A stretch of 64,000 nt of DNA, taken from Bradyrhizobium canariense. GTDB taxonomy: Bacteria > Pseudomonadota > Alphaproteobacteria > Rhizobiales > Xanthobacteraceae. The DNA lies in the NCBI RefSeq assembly GCF_018130465.1, contig NZ_JAFCKJ010000004.1:1-64000 (forward strand), in the 5' to 3' direction. The notes beneath the pieces are model-generated. The model did not search any database. It saw only the letters and a list, made by a program, of their open reading frames with translations, and was not told where the DNA came from. Made by a program: the position numbers and the translations under genes. Shown in pieces: positions 50,942-60,301 of this stretch; the first letter of the stretch is position 1, and each line of letters opens with the position of its first letter.

Positions 50942-51403
50942 TTAGTCCACCGGCAATGGTGCGTCGCGCTTGATCTCTTCCATCACCGCATAGGTTCGGG
51001 TCTCGCGCACGCCCGGCATCGACAGCAGGGTCTCGCCGAGGAAGCGTCGATACGCGGTCATGTCCGCCAGCCGCGCCTTCACAAGATAGTCGAAGCCGCC
51101 GGCAACCATGTGACACTCCAGCACTTCGGGCGCGAGTTTCACCGCGCGGGCAAAACGCTCGAAATTGTCGGGCGTGGTCTTGTCGAGCAGCACTTCGACG
51201 AACACCAGGAGCCCGAGGCCGAGCCGGTGCGGGTTGAGCCGCGCGCCATAGCCTTCGATAAAGCCCTCTCGTTGCAAACGCTTCAGCCGCTCGCCGATCG
51301 AGGTCGGAGACAGCCCGATGCGTTCTGCAAGCTCGACATTGGCGATTCGCCCGTCCTGCTGCAAAATCGAGAGAATTTTCCGGTCGGTTCGATCAAGTTC
51401 CAT
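50942..51403 (-). CDS. putR: Lrp/AsnC-family regulator of proline catabolism
   Basis: This 153-aa Lrp/AsnC protein has a helix-turn-helix at about 10-45 (D-R-K-I-L-S-I-L-Q-Q-D-G-R, then I-G-L-S-P-T-S-I-G-E-R-L). A C-terminal RAM domain has H-M-V-A-G-G-F-D-Y-L-V-K-A-R. It is divergent from putA with 114 bp between the start codons. That is the layout of PutR in alphaproteobacteria, where it activates putA when proline is present and represses itself. The AT-rich 51404-51517 gap contains several CTAAAT/CTAAGC-like half-sites that could be its operators. Confidence 0.88.
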   Translation of the reverse strand: MELDRTDRKILSILQQDGRIANVELAERIGLSPTSIGERLKRLQREGFIEGYGARLNPHRLGLGLLVFVEVLLDKTTPDNFERFARAVKLAPEVLECHMVAGGFDYLVKARLADMTAYRRFLGETLLSMPGVRETRTYAVMEEIKRDAPLPVD

Positions 51404-51517
51404 ACTTTATAAGGCTAAATGGCTCGGCGGCTTCATTTTCTAAGCCAAATCAGCTAAATTGTCTATCGAGCTAAGGTAGCGCGGGCATTATCCTGGATTT
51501 GAGCCACAGGACACGCC

Positions 51518-54500
51518 ATGCCGAACATTCCACCTCCCTTCATCGCCCCCTACGCGCCCGATGATGCCGGCATCGCCGCGCGCCTCTTGCCATCTGCGCA
51601 TTTCGGCCCGCCACAGGAGGCGCGGATCGATCGCACCGCGACCCGGCTGATCGAAGCCATCCGCAAGCGCGACGACCGGCTCGGCGGGGGTCTTGGAGGG
51701 GTCGAGGACATGCTGCGGGAGTTCGCGCTCTCGACCAAGGAAGGGCTCGCTTTGATGGTGCTGGCCGAGGCGCTGCTGCGCGTGCCGGACGCGCGCACCG
51801 CCGACCAGTTCATCGAGGACAAGCTCGGCGAGGGCGACTTCATCCACCACGAGACCAAGTCGACGGCCTTCCTGGTCAACGCCTCGGCCTGGGCACTAGG
51901 CCTCTCGGCACGGGTGATCCAGCCCGGCGAGACGCCCGACGGCACCATCGGCCGGCTGGTGAAGCGACTGGGCGCACCGGCCGTGCGCACAGCCACGCGC
52001 CAGGCGATGCGGCTGATGGGCAATCATTTCGTGCTGGGGGAGACCATCGAGCAGGCGCTGGAGCGGGCCCGGCCGCGCTCCGGTGAGAGGCCGCGCTATT
52101 CCTTCGACATGCTCGGGGAAGGCGCGCGCACGGCCACCGACGCCAAGCGCTATTTCGACGCCTATGCCAGCGCGATCGAGACCATCGGCAAGGCGGCGGG
52201 TCGCCATCCCCTGCCCGACCGGCCCGGCATCTCCGTCAAACTCTCGGCGCTGCATCCGCGCTTCGAGGCGATCAGCCGCGACCGCGTGATGGCTGAGCTG
52301 GTGCCGCAACTGCTGGATCTGGCGCAGCGCGCCAAGGGCCATGATCTCAACTTCACCGTCGATGCCGAGGAAGCCGACCGGCTGGAATTGTCCCTCGACG
52401 TGATCGCGGCAACGCTCGCCAATCCCTCGCTTGCGGGCTGGGACGGATTTGGCCTCGCGATCCAGGCCTACCAGAAGCGCGCCGGCGACGTGATCGACTA
52501 TGTCGATGCGCTTGCCCGCGCGCATGACCGCAGGCTGATGGTGCGGCTGGTCAAGGGCGCCTATTGGGACACCGAGATCAAGCGCGCGCAGGAGCGCGGG
52601 CTCGACGGCTATCCCGTGTTCACCCGCAAGGCGATGACGGATCTGAACTACGTCGCCTGTGCTCAAAAGCTCTTGAGTCTGCGGCCACGCATCTTCCCGC
52701 AATTCGCCACCCACAACGCGCTGAGCGTCGCGACCGTGCTGGAGCTTGCCGGTGAGAACGGCGGCTTCGAATTCCAGCGCCTGCATGGCATGGGCGAGGC
52801 GCTCTACGAGCAGCTCGCCAAGGATCACCCCGGCATCGCCTACCGCACCTACGCCCCGGTCGGCAGCCATCGCGACCTGCTCGCCTATCTGGTGCGGCGA
52901 CTGCTGGAGAATGGCGCCAACTCCTCCTTCGTGGCGCAGGCGGCCGATTATCGCGTGCCTGTTACGGCGCTGTTGCAACGTCCGGCCGATGCCATCGTCC
53001 GGCCGCAGCAGGCGGCCCATCCCAAGATTCCGCTGCCGGGCGATCTGTTCGCGCCGGAGCGGCGCAATTCGCGCGGCGTCGAATTCGGCGCGCGCGCCGC
53101 GCTCGACCGGTTGCTGACGGAGGTCAAGGCCGAGACGGCTGACCTCAAGCCGATCGCCGATGCAACGGCGGATCAGGCCAACGCGGCAGTGACTGCTGCA
53201 CGCACAGGCTTTGCCGCCTGGAGCCGGACTCCGGCGGCCACGCGGGCGGCGGCGCTGGAGCAGGCCGCGCATCTTCTGGAGAACCGCGCGCCCCATTTCA
53301 TCGCGCTGCTGCAACGCGAGGGCGGCAAGACGCTCGACGATGCGCTGTCGGAGCTGCGCGAGGCCGCCGACTTCTGCCGCTATTATGCCGCGCAGGGCCG
53401 CAAGCTGTTCGGCACCGATGTGGCGATGCGAGGCCCGACCGGCGAGAGCAATGCGCTGGCCATGCGCGGCCGCGGCGTCTTCGTCGCGATCTCGCCATGG
53501 AATTTTCCGCTGGCGATCTTCCTCGGCCAGGTCACGGCAGCGTTGATGGCCGGCAACAGCGTGGTGGCCAAGCCCGCAGAGCAGACCCCGCGCGTCGCGG
53601 CTGAGGCGGTGCGGCTGCTGCACGAGGCCGGCATCCCCGCAAGCGCGCTGCACCTCGTCACCGGCGACGGCAGCCTCGGCGCCGCGCTGACCGCGCACCC
53701 CGATATCGGCGGCGTCGTCTTCACCGGCTCGACCGAGGTCGCGCGCAGCATCAACCGGGCGCTGGCTGCCAAGGACGGACCGATCGTGCCGCTGATCGCG
53801 GAGACCGGCGGCATCAACACGATGATCGCGGATGCGACCGCGTTGCCCGAGCAGGTCGCAGACGATGTCGTCACCTCGGCGTTTCGTTCCGCCGGCCAGC
53901 GCTGCTCGGCGCTGCGGCTGCTGTTCGTGCAGGAGGATGTCGCCGATCGCATGATCGAGATGATCGCGGGCGCGGCGCGCGAGTTGAAGATCGGCGACGC
54001 AAGCGACGTCGCGACCCATATCGGCCCGGTGATCGATATTGAGGCCAAGCGGCGCCTCGATGCGCATATCGCACGAATGAAGACCGAGGCGCGGCTGCAC
54101 TTTGCCGGCACCGCGCCGGAGGGCTGCTTCGTCGCGCCGCATATTTTCGAGCTCAAGGAGGCCGGCCAACTCACCGAGGAGGTGTTCGGCCCGATCCTCC
54201 ACGTCGTGCGCTATCGTGCCGAAAATCTCGAACGCGTCCTGCAAGCCATCGAACGCACCGGCTACGGGCTGACGCTCGGCATCCATTCCCGCATCGACGA
54301 TACGATCGAGGCCATCGTCGACCGCGTCCAGATCGGCAACATCTACGTCAACCGCAACATGATCGGCGCCGTGGTCGGCGTGCAGCCGTTCGGCGGCAAT
54401 GGCCTCTCCGGAACCGGCCCGAAAGCCGGCGGCCCGCACTACCTCGCGCGCTTTGCGACCGAGCAGACCGTGACGATCAACACCGCAGCAGCCGGCGGCA

Positions 54501-54529
54501 ACGCTGCCCTGCTCGCAGGGGATGAGTGA
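51518..54529 (+). CDS. putA: Bifunctional proline dehydrogenase / L-glutamate-5-semialdehyde dehydrogenase PutA
   Basis: This 1003-aa protein carries the two catalytic halves of PutA. The proline dehydrogenase barrel (about 100-430) has R-L-V-K-G-A-Y-W-D-T-E-I for FAD and substrate. The aldehyde dehydrogenase half (about 540-990) has the nucleophile Cys796 in S-A-G-Q-R-C-S-A-L-R and E-T-G-G-I-N. It has no N-terminal ribbon-helix-helix DNA-binding domain, so it is the short, non-regulatory type known from Bradyrhizobium (about 1000 aa). Proline goes to glutamate by channelling P5C between the sites. PutR, divergently encoded, is the expected regulator. Confidence 0.96.
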   Translation: MPNIPPPFIAPYAPDDAGIAARLLPSAHFGPPQEARIDRTATRLIEAIRKRDDRLGGGLGGVEDMLREFALSTKEGLALMVLAEALLRVPDARTADQFIEDKLGEGDFIHHETKSTAFLVNASAWALGLSARVIQPGETPDGTIGRLVKRLGAPAVRTATRQAMRLMGNHFVLGETIEQALERARPRSGERPRYSFDMLGEGARTATDAKRYFDAYASAIETIGKAAGRHPLPDRPGISVKLSALHPRFEAISRDRVMAELVPQLLDLAQRAKGHDLNFTVDAEEADRLELSLDVIAATLANPSLAGWDGFGLAIQAYQKRAGDVIDYVDALARAHDRRLMVRLVKGAYWDTEIKRAQERGLDGYPVFTRKAMTDLNYVACAQKLLSLRPRIFPQFATHNALSVATVLELAGENGGFEFQRLHGMGEALYEQLAKDHPGIAYRTYAPVGSHRDLLAYLVRRLLENGANSSFVAQAADYRVPVTALLQRPADAIVRPQQAAHPKIPLPGDLFAPERRNSRGVEFGARAALDRLLTEVKAETADLKPIADATADQANAAVTAARTGFAAWSRTPAATRAAALEQAAHLLENRAPHFIALLQREGGKTLDDALSELREAADFCRYYAAQGRKLFGTDVAMRGPTGESNALAMRGRGVFVAISPWNFPLAIFLGQVTAALMAGNSVVAKPAEQTPRVAAEAVRLLHEAGIPASALHLVTGDGSLGAALTAHPDIGGVVFTGSTEVARSINRALAAKDGPIVPLIAETGGINTMIADATALPEQVADDVVTSAFRSAGQRCSALRLLFVQEDVADRMIEMIAGAARELKIGDASDVATHIGPVIDIEAKRRLDAHIARMKTEARLHFAGTAPEGCFVAPHIFELKEAGQLTEEVFGPILHVVRYRAENLERVLQAIERTGYGLTLGIHSRIDDTIEAIVDRVQIGNIYVNRNMIGAVVGVQPFGGNGLSGTGPKAGGPHYLARFATEQTVTINTAAAGGNAALLAGDE

Positions 54530-54574
54530 GGCTGCTTGGCTCGCGTCCTCGCGACGATGCAGGGCACCAGTTCC

Positions 54575-54703
54575 GTCATCCTGAGGTGCGAGTGGCGCGA
54601 TGCCACGCATCGCGCCGGGAGCCTCGAAGGATGAACGGCCCTGATGCAGCCGGGCCGTCGCCCTTCGAGGGCCGCTGAAGAAGCGGCCGCCTCAGGGTGA
54701 CGG
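54575..54703. repeat. Intergenic palindrome (GTCATCCTGAGG type)
   Basis: GTCATCCTGAGG at the left pairs with CCTCAGGGTGACGG at the right, with CTCGAAGGATGA/CCCTTCGAGG inside. It is related to 33100-33203. It fills most of the 302-bp gap 54530-54831, in which I see no gene. Confidence 0.75.
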
Positions 54704-54831
54704 CTCACTGCAACGAGCCCTGCGCCCGGCGCCGTTGCATCCCGGCAAAACATCGGTCTAATGCTGCCACGACTTGCCCCGCGCCAATTCCAGCGCGCGG
54801 GAAACGACAAGAGCGAGGGAGCAACGCCGCG

Positions 54832-56037
54832 ATGGAAAAGGGCATTTTTGCAGGGCTCAAGGTTCTGGACTGCGCGAGCTTCATCGCAGCGCCAGCAGCC
54901 GCGACCGTGCTGTCGGATTTCGGCGCCGATGTCGTCAAGATCGAACCGCCCGGCGCCGGCGATCCCTACCGCAATCTGCCCAACATTCCGGGCTATCCGA
55001 CCAGCGAGCATAATTTCGCCTGGCTGCTGGAAGCCCGCAACAAGAAGAGCATCGCGCTCGATCTCTCCAAGCCGGAAGCGCAGGCTGTGCTCTACAAGCT
55101 CGTGGAAGAGGCCGACGTCTTCATCACCAACATGCCGCCGCCGGTGCGCGCCAAGCTCGGCATCACCTATGATCACCTCGCCCATCTCAACGACCGGCTG
55201 ATCTACGCCTCCTTCACCGGGTATGGCGAAAAGGGCGAAGAGGCCAACAAGCCCGGCTTCGACAGCAACGCCTATTGGGCGCGCTCCGGCCTGATGGACC
55301 TCGTCCGCGCCGATACCGACACGACGCCGGCCCGCTCGGTCGCCGGCATGGGCGACCATCCCTGCGCCATGGCGTTCTACGGCGCGATCGTCACCGCGCT
55401 GTACCAGCGCGAAAAGACCGGCAAGGGCTCGCATGTCGCCTCCAACCTGATGGCGAACGGAGTGTGGGCGGCGAGCGTGCTGGCGCAGGCAAAGCTCTGC
55501 GGCGCCAAGTTCGCCGAGCGGCGGCCGCGCGAACGCGCGTTGAACGCGGTCGCCAACCACTACCAGTGCAAGGACGGCCGCTGGCTGATCCTGTCGCTGC
55601 TGAGCGAGGAGAAGCAGTTTCCGACGCTGGCCAGGTGTCTGGGCCGCGAAGACCTCATCACCGATCCGCGCTTCGCCACCAAACCCGACCGCCACGCCCG
55701 CTCGGTCGAGCTGATCAAGATCTTTGACGAGACCTTTGCGACTAAAGATCTCGCCGAATGGCGCAAGATTCTCGACGGCAACGGGCTGGTGTTCGGCATC
55801 GTCGGCATCCTGGACGACATCCCGAACGACAAGCAGATGCTCGACAACGAGGTTCTGGTGCCGTTCGAGAACGACACCATGCTCACCATCTCCAGCCCGA
55901 TCTGGATCGACGGCGCCAAGAAAGTGCAGCCACGCAAGCCGCCCGGCGTCGGCGAGCACAGTGACGAGATTTTGCGTGGCGCGGGATACGACGAGGCCGC
56001 GATCAAGCAGCTGCGGTCGAAGGGGGCGGTTGGCTAG
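54832..56037 (+). CDS. CaiB/BaiF family CoA-transferase
   Basis: This protein of about 401 aa begins L-K-V-L-D-C-A-S-F-I-A-A-P-A-A-A. It has D-V-V-K-I-E-P-P, I-A-L-D-L-S-K-P and the C-terminal signature G-V-G-E-H-S-D-E-I-L of class III CoA-transferases. The acid substrate is unknown. It sits between putA and a glutathione S-transferase gene with palindromes on both sides, so it is probably its own transcription unit. ATG 54832 fits the family N-terminus; the longer ORF start at 54697 is rejected. Confidence 0.9.
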   Translation: MEKGIFAGLKVLDCASFIAAPAAATVLSDFGADVVKIEPPGAGDPYRNLPNIPGYPTSEHNFAWLLEARNKKSIALDLSKPEAQAVLYKLVEEADVFITNMPPPVRAKLGITYDHLAHLNDRLIYASFTGYGEKGEEANKPGFDSNAYWARSGLMDLVRADTDTTPARSVAGMGDHPCAMAFYGAIVTALYQREKTGKGSHVASNLMANGVWAASVLAQAKLCGAKFAERRPRERALNAVANHYQCKDGRWLILSLLSEEKQFPTLARCLGREDLITDPRFATKPDRHARSVELIKIFDETFATKDLAEWRKILDGNGLVFGIVGILDDIPNDKQMLDNEVLVPFENDTMLTISSPIWIDGAKKVQPRKPPGVGEHSDEILRGAGYDEAAIKQLRSKGAVG

Positions 56038-56058
56038 GTGATACGCTGCTGCAATCCC

Positions 56059-56137
56059 GTCATTGCGAGCGCAGCGAAGCAATCCAGAATCCCACCGCGG
56101 ATGCATTGCTGGATTGCTTCGCTGCGCTCGCAATGAC
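56059..56137. repeat. Intergenic palindrome (GTCATTGCGAGCGCAGCG type)
   Basis: GTCATTGCGAGCGCAGCGAA at 56059 is mirrored by TTCGCTGCGCTCGCAATGAC ending at 56137. It lies between two same-direction genes. The extended GST ORF would translate it, so that start is rejected. Confidence 0.88.
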
Positions 56138-56186
56138 GACGAGGAATGATCTCGCTATAACCTCACGGCAACATCCGCGAGGTCCC

Positions 56187-56834
56187 ATGCCCAGCTATCG
56201 CCTGCACTACTTTCCCGAATCCGGCAACAGCTACAAGCTGGCGCTGATGCTGACGCTTTGCGGCGATAGGTTCGAGCCGGTCTGGACCGACTTTGGCGGC
56301 GGCGTCACGCGCACGCCGGAATGGCGCAAGAGCGTGAACGAGATGGGCGAGATTCCCGTGCTCGAAGTCGACGGTGTGAAGATGACGCAGACCGCGCCTC
56401 TTCTGCTGAAGCTCGCCGAGCAATACGGCCGTTTCGGCGCCGAGACGGCGGACGAAAACTTCGAGCTGCTGCGCTGGCTGTTCTGGGACAACCACAAGCT
56501 CACCGGCTACATGGCGACCTATCGCTTCATGCGGGCGTTCACCGAGAACAACGACCCGCAGGTGCTGAAGCATTTTCGGCGGCGGCTCGAGGACTTCCTC
56601 GGCATTCTCGACGGCCATCTCCAGCATAATGCCTTCGCGATCGGCACCAGGCCGACGGTCGCCGATATCTCGATGATGGCCTATCTGCACTATCCGAGCG
56701 ACGAGCACGGCTTCGATTTCGCGGAAAGCCATCCCGCCATCCACGCCTGGCTTGGCCGCATGGCCGCACTCCCCGGCTGGCAGCCGGCCTACGAGCTGCT
56801 GCCCGGCAAGCGGATGACGAACTACGCGACGTGA
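56187..56834 (+). CDS. Glutathione S-transferase family protein
   Basis: This 215-aa protein has a thioredoxin-like N-domain. Its landmarks are Y-R-L-H-Y-F-P-E-S-G-N-S-Y-K-L with the likely active Ser or Asn, M-G-E-I-P-V-L with the cis-Pro, and M-T-Q-T-A-P for gamma-Glu binding. The helical C-domain carries N-A-F-A-I-G-T-R-P-T-V-A-D-I-S. It conjugates or isomerises electrophiles with glutathione. ATG 56187 gives the normal start. Confidence 0.9.
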   Translation: MPSYRLHYFPESGNSYKLALMLTLCGDRFEPVWTDFGGGVTRTPEWRKSVNEMGEIPVLEVDGVKMTQTAPLLLKLAEQYGRFGAETADENFELLRWLFWDNHKLTGYMATYRFMRAFTENNDPQVLKHFRRRLEDFLGILDGHLQHNAFAIGTRPTVADISMMAYLHYPSDEHGFDFAESHPAIHAWLGRMAALPGWQPAYELLPGKRMTNYAT

Positions 56835-56843
56835 GGGCGCCGA

Positions 56844-57008
56844 CTACTTCAGCGCCAGCCAGCCGAACGTGAACAGGATTCCGCCGATCATGACGGCGAC
56901 CGCGACCGCCCAGGTGCTGACGCGGATGCTGCCAGTGACCTGCTTGGCTTCTTCATTCTGCGCGATCTCGCGATTGCGCTCCTTGTTGGCGTCGCTCGTA
57001 TTCGTCAT
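56844..57008 (-). CDS. 54-aa single-pass membrane protein
   Basis: Reading from ATG 57008 gives a 54-residue product. It starts with a charged N-terminus (M-T-N-T-S-D-A-N-K-E-R-N-R-E), continues into V-T-G-S-I-R-V-S-T-W, and ends in one hydrophobic helix (about 33-53, A-V-A-V-A-V-M-I-G-G-I-L-F). It ends at TAG 56844. The region overlaps no other credible gene. The composition is that of a small membrane protein, but I do not know the family. A weak GGAT site lies about 9 bp upstream. Confidence 0.6.
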   Translation of the reverse strand: MTNTSDANKERNREIAQNEEAKQVTGSIRVSTWAVAVAVMIGGILFTFGWLALK

Positions 57009-57033
57009 GGGTCATCCAAATCGCTTTGTTGGC

Positions 57034-58581
57034 TTAACGCGTCTTGATGAAGCACATGCCGATGCGGCGCGAGGCCGCGGCAGCCTGACAGGTCAGCCCT
57101 TTAGCACAGCTCCATGACGTAAAACTCCTGTCGGCCGATCCCGATCCCGCATTTTCCAGGGAACAATGCGCGCCCCAGCCGTCCTGATATTCGGTCCCGG
57201 CCAGCTCATTGCTGCCGCGGGTCTGCGGTCGGCTGGCAAATCCGCGTGAAAAATCAGGACGTTCGCCTGCGGCAATCGCGGTCAGGATGTCGCGGCGGCG
57301 GACCTGGTCGCCAAGAAAATGCGGCGAGGCCGGCACGATGGTGGAATTGGACGGCTTGTCCGCAAGCCAATCGACGCCGGGGAAATGAAATCCGCCGATG
57401 CCGCGGGTCTGGTGGCATCCGGCGCAGGTGACGTCGTTGAGGCGGCGCTGGAAGCCCGCGACCGAGCGGACGTTCTGCATGTCCCCGCGCGCAGCAGCTT
57501 GCTTCAACGCACCAACCACATCGCTGTCGGTGAAGACCGGCTCGCCTTGCCCCTCTCCGTTGCCTTCCCCCTGCATCATGCCGAACTCCGGCTGCAACGC
57601 CGAGGCATCGAGGCCGGCGGGCGTCGGCACCACCGCAGCCTTGGCCAGGAATTTTTCCGGGATCAGCACAGTGCCGCGATCGAAATCGCGAAGATGATCG
57701 GGCGCGAGCAGCCAATCCCTGAAGTCGCGCCGGAGATCATTATCGGCGAGAATGCGGTCGCGGTCGATCTGGTTCTCCAACGTCGATTCCTCGAACGTCT
57801 TGGAAGCGGCGTCGTACTTGAACACCTTGAGCAGATAGTCGGAGCGGAAATCGTGCAACGCCGATTTCGCTGCAACCGAGATCTGAATGTTGGTCTCGAT
57901 GCGATCGAGCATCGCATCGTAAGGATAAGAGCTGCTGCCGATCAGCCCCTGCCAGGCGCCATTGCCGAGCCAGCGTCGCGCGACCTCGGCGCAGGTGATC
58001 GGCTTGCCGTTCCCGTCCGTCTGCCGCGCATCGCGCGCCTTCATCACCAGATTGAGCGTCATCGGCAGCCGCGTTGCTGTCCTGCCGCCGTCCGGCTTGG
58101 TCTCGAAACGCGCGAGACGGTAGATCAGCCTGATCTCGCCGCAAGAATCTTCCGAGAGATAGGCACGGTCCATGCGGTTGACGATGCCGGCCAGCACGAA
58201 GCGGGTGTCGCGGGATTTCAGATTGGCCCGATCGAATAATTGCACATCAAAGCCTTCGCCGACGCCAATGGTCTCGGTCGGATAGGCCGCTCTCTGCCGG
58301 GCGACGTAGCGGTCGATCTCCGCGTCGATCGCAGGAGGAATCTCCTTGAGCTGCGACAACCACGAGAACATCAAATCGGTCGTCAGCGGAAAGTTCGCGG
58401 TCCGCTCCGGCCACAACAGGCGCGAGATCGTGAGCGCATCGTGCTGGTCGAGCTCGCTCAGGAGATCTGGATCGGTGATCGCCGTGCCGCGCGCCAGCTG
58501 CGCATTCTCCGCGGCCAACAACGACACGACGCCGCCGAAAAACACGGCGGCAGCAACGAGAATTCGCAACGCGCGGTTCAT
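57034..58581 (-). CDS. Large exported protein with one c-type heme motif
   Basis: This 515-aa protein has a signal peptide (1-23, ending L-L-A-A) and a single C-A-G-C-H heme site near residue 394. Several paired cysteines (near 147, 198, 476, 495, 499, 511) could form disulfides. The first 380 residues have no domain I recognise. Conserved-looking blocks include F-V-L-A-G-I-V-N-R-M-D-R and R-L-P-M-T-L-N-L-V. It may be a periplasmic redox protein. A strong terminator of the next gene lies just upstream, so it is its own unit. Confidence 0.75.
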   Translation of the reverse strand: MNRALRILVAAAVFFGGVVSLLAAENAQLARGTAITDPDLLSELDQHDALTISRLLWPERTANFPLTTDLMFSWLSQLKEIPPAIDAEIDRYVARQRAAYPTETIGVGEGFDVQLFDRANLKSRDTRFVLAGIVNRMDRAYLSEDSCGEIRLIYRLARFETKPDGGRTATRLPMTLNLVMKARDARQTDGNGKPITCAEVARRWLGNGAWQGLIGSSSYPYDAMLDRIETNIQISVAAKSALHDFRSDYLLKVFKYDAASKTFEESTLENQIDRDRILADNDLRRDFRDWLLAPDHLRDFDRGTVLIPEKFLAKAAVVPTPAGLDASALQPEFGMMQGEGNGEGQGEPVFTDSDVVGALKQAAARGDMQNVRSVAGFQRRLNDVTCAGCHQTRGIGGFHFPGVDWLADKPSNSTIVPASPHFLGDQVRRRDILTAIAAGERPDFSRGFASRPQTRGSNELAGTEYQDGWGAHCSLENAGSGSADRSFTSWSCAKGLTCQAAAASRRIGMCFIKTR

Positions 58582-58622
58582 GCTCTAGGTAACACCGCGC
58601 AGGGACGGCTATTCAAGCAAAA

Positions 58623-58650
58623 AGGCGCTTCACATGGTGGTGAAGCGCCT
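58623..58650 (-). terminator. Rho-independent terminator of the 58675-59652 gene
   Basis: AGGCGCTTCAC and GTGAAGCGCCT form a perfect 11-bp stem with a 6-nt loop. On the minus strand it is followed by TTTTGCTTG, as expected of a terminator, and it lies 25 bp past the stop. Confidence 0.8.
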
Positions 58651-58674
58651 CTTCGAAAGTCGGATATGAGCCGC

Positions 58675-59652
58675 TCAGCGCGCGACGATCAGCCCCTTGC
58701 TGGTGACGACCACCCAGCGGCCGTCCTGGCGGCGGATCGCATCGACACGGCCGACGCCGGGGATGGGGTCGCCGGCATAGACCTCGTAGAGGCCACCGCG
58801 GCCCTCGACCAGTGCGCCGCCGTTGGAGACGTCGCGCAGCACCCAGCCTTCGACCGTCGGCAGCCGGCCGACCTCGGTCTTGGGTGCGGCGGGAGCCGGC
58901 GCAGCTGCTGCGGTCGCAACCTGGGTCGGCGCGATCGAGCCGGTGGTCTCCCTGGCGGGGGCGGCGGCTGCGGCCTGTGCGGGCGCCGCGGGCGGGGGGG
59001 CACGGAGCTTGTCGACGGTCTCGGACAGCTTTGCGATTTTGGCCATCGGTTCGGCCTGCGCCTTCTCGAGCTTGTCGAGGCGGTCGCTGGTGCGGTTGAA
59101 CTGACCGAGGCCGGTCTTGGAGGTGTGCTCGACGTTGGCCTTGAGCGCGACGACATCGGCATCGATCCGGGCGACCGAGGATTCCAGCGCGCTGGTGTCG
59201 GCGACCTGTGCCGGCGCGGGCGCTGCGAAGTGCATCATCCCTGCGGTCGCGAGCGCGCCGCTGATGGCGCCGACACTGGCCGCAATCGCCACCACCGCGG
59301 CCATCGCCGACAGACGGCGCTTGCCGCCGGTCTCGCGCGGCTCGTCCGCCTTCACATGCGGCGCAAACTCCTCACGGTCCCAGGACCGCTCCGCGGGTGC
59401 CATGACGATGAGCTTGCCGGGCTTTGGCTCGGACTTGGTCTCGGCTTTGGGCTCAACCTTGGCCTCGAACTTGGGCACCTCGATCCGCGGCGGCTCAATC
59501 TTGATCGGATCGGGCTTCGGCGGCGTCTCGTGGTCGGGGGCAATCGAGGGGGCCTCGATGCCGGCAGCAGCCTCGACGGCCTGCGGCGCGGTCGCGGTGG
59601 CTTCGACGACGCCAGTATCCTGGACGGCCTGCTCGGGCATTGGTTCGCTCAC
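58675..59652 (-). CDS. Hypothetical one-TM protein with coiled coil and C-terminal beta domain
   Basis: The 325-aa product has a cytoplasmic low-complexity part rich in Pro, Glu and Lys (1-115). A TM helix at about 117-140 follows (A-V-V-A-I-A-A-S-V-G), then a predicted coiled coil (about 155-205) and an Ala/Pro-rich linker. A conserved-looking C-terminal domain (260-325) has V-E-G-W-V-L-R-D-V-S-N-G-G-A-L and a final V-V-V-T-S-K-G-L-I. I do not know the family. The topology suggests a periplasmic sensor or structural anchor. Confidence 0.72.
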   Translation of the reverse strand: MSEPMPEQAVQDTGVVEATATAPQAVEAAAGIEAPSIAPDHETPPKPDPIKIEPPRIEVPKFEAKVEPKAETKSEPKPGKLIVMAPAERSWDREEFAPHVKADEPRETGGKRRLSAMAAVVAIAASVGAISGALATAGMMHFAAPAPAQVADTSALESSVARIDADVVALKANVEHTSKTGLGQFNRTSDRLDKLEKAQAEPMAKIAKLSETVDKLRAPPPAAPAQAAAAAPARETTGSIAPTQVATAAAAPAPAAPKTEVGRLPTVEGWVLRDVSNGGALVEGRGGLYEVYAGDPIPGVGRVDAIRRQDGRWVVVTSKGLIVAR

Positions 59653-59929
59653 GGCTCAAATACTCCAGTCTCGGTTGACCTTTTGGTAACTTTCATTGCT
59701 TGCGAATTCCTTACCTGCGGACCCGCTTACCAAAATTTTAGGAACTCATCCGGGGCCGAATTGGGCCGGGAAAGTGGAACCGGTGTGGCGCTGTGCAACA
59801 AATTGTCAGCCGATGCTGCCCTGCGGCAGGCCCCGCTCCCGCCGAACGGGCTGTTTGCCCGGCCCTGTTACCCCGCTAACATGATTGTCCTGTCAGCCAG
59901 AACGGCCGCAGGAGGCCCTTGGGGGTGTC

Positions 59930-60301
59930 ATGACGATCGAGAAGTGCATCAACGAGTTTGGCGTCGATGACATCATCTTCGAGGAGGGCTCGACCGGCCG
60001 CGAACTGTTCGTTGTCCTCAGCGGGGAGGTCGAGATCGCCAAGATCAGCGGCACCAGCAAGACCAGCATCGTCAAACTCGGCAAGGGCGAATTCTTCGGC
60101 GAGATGGCCGTGATCGACGGCTCCGCTCGTTCGGCGACCGCGATCGCGGCGGCGCCGAACACGAAGGTGATGAGGGTCAACCACGCCCGCTTCGTCTATC
60201 TCGTCAGCCAGCAGCCGGCGTTTGCGCTGATGGTGATGGACGCGCTGTCGAAGCGCCTGCGCGCCGCCAACGCGGTCAGCTACCGGGCGGCCCAATCATG
60301 A
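59930..60301 (+). CDS. Stand-alone cyclic-nucleotide-binding domain protein
   Basis: This 123-aa protein is one cNMP-binding beta-roll. The phosphate-binding cassette is represented by G-E-F-F-G-E-M-A-V-I-D-G-S-A-R-S-A-T-A. The key F-G-E and R-S-A-T match cAMP-binding domains, so nucleotide binding is likely. There is no helix-turn-helix, so it is not a normal Crp/Fnr regulator. The stop overlaps the next gene's start (ATGA 60298-60301), so it probably works with the metallo-hydrolase it precedes. ATG 59930 follows GGGGGTG. Confidence 0.85.
   Translation: MTIEKCINEFGVDDIIFEEGSTGRELFVVLSGEVEIAKISGTSKTSIVKLGKGEFFGEMAVIDGSARSATAIAAAPNTKVMRVNHARFVYLVSQQPAFALMVMDALSKRLRAANAVSYRAAQS

Noticed and set aside
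51896-54610. 904-aa minus-strand ORF
   Set aside because: Shadow of putA.
54439-56133. 564-aa minus-strand ORF
   Set aside because: Shadow of the CoA-transferase gene; it also runs through an intergenic palindrome.
58240-59970. 576-aa plus-strand ORF
   Set aside because: Crosses a strong terminator and covers two minus-strand genes; low-complexity Gly/Leu/Arg composition.
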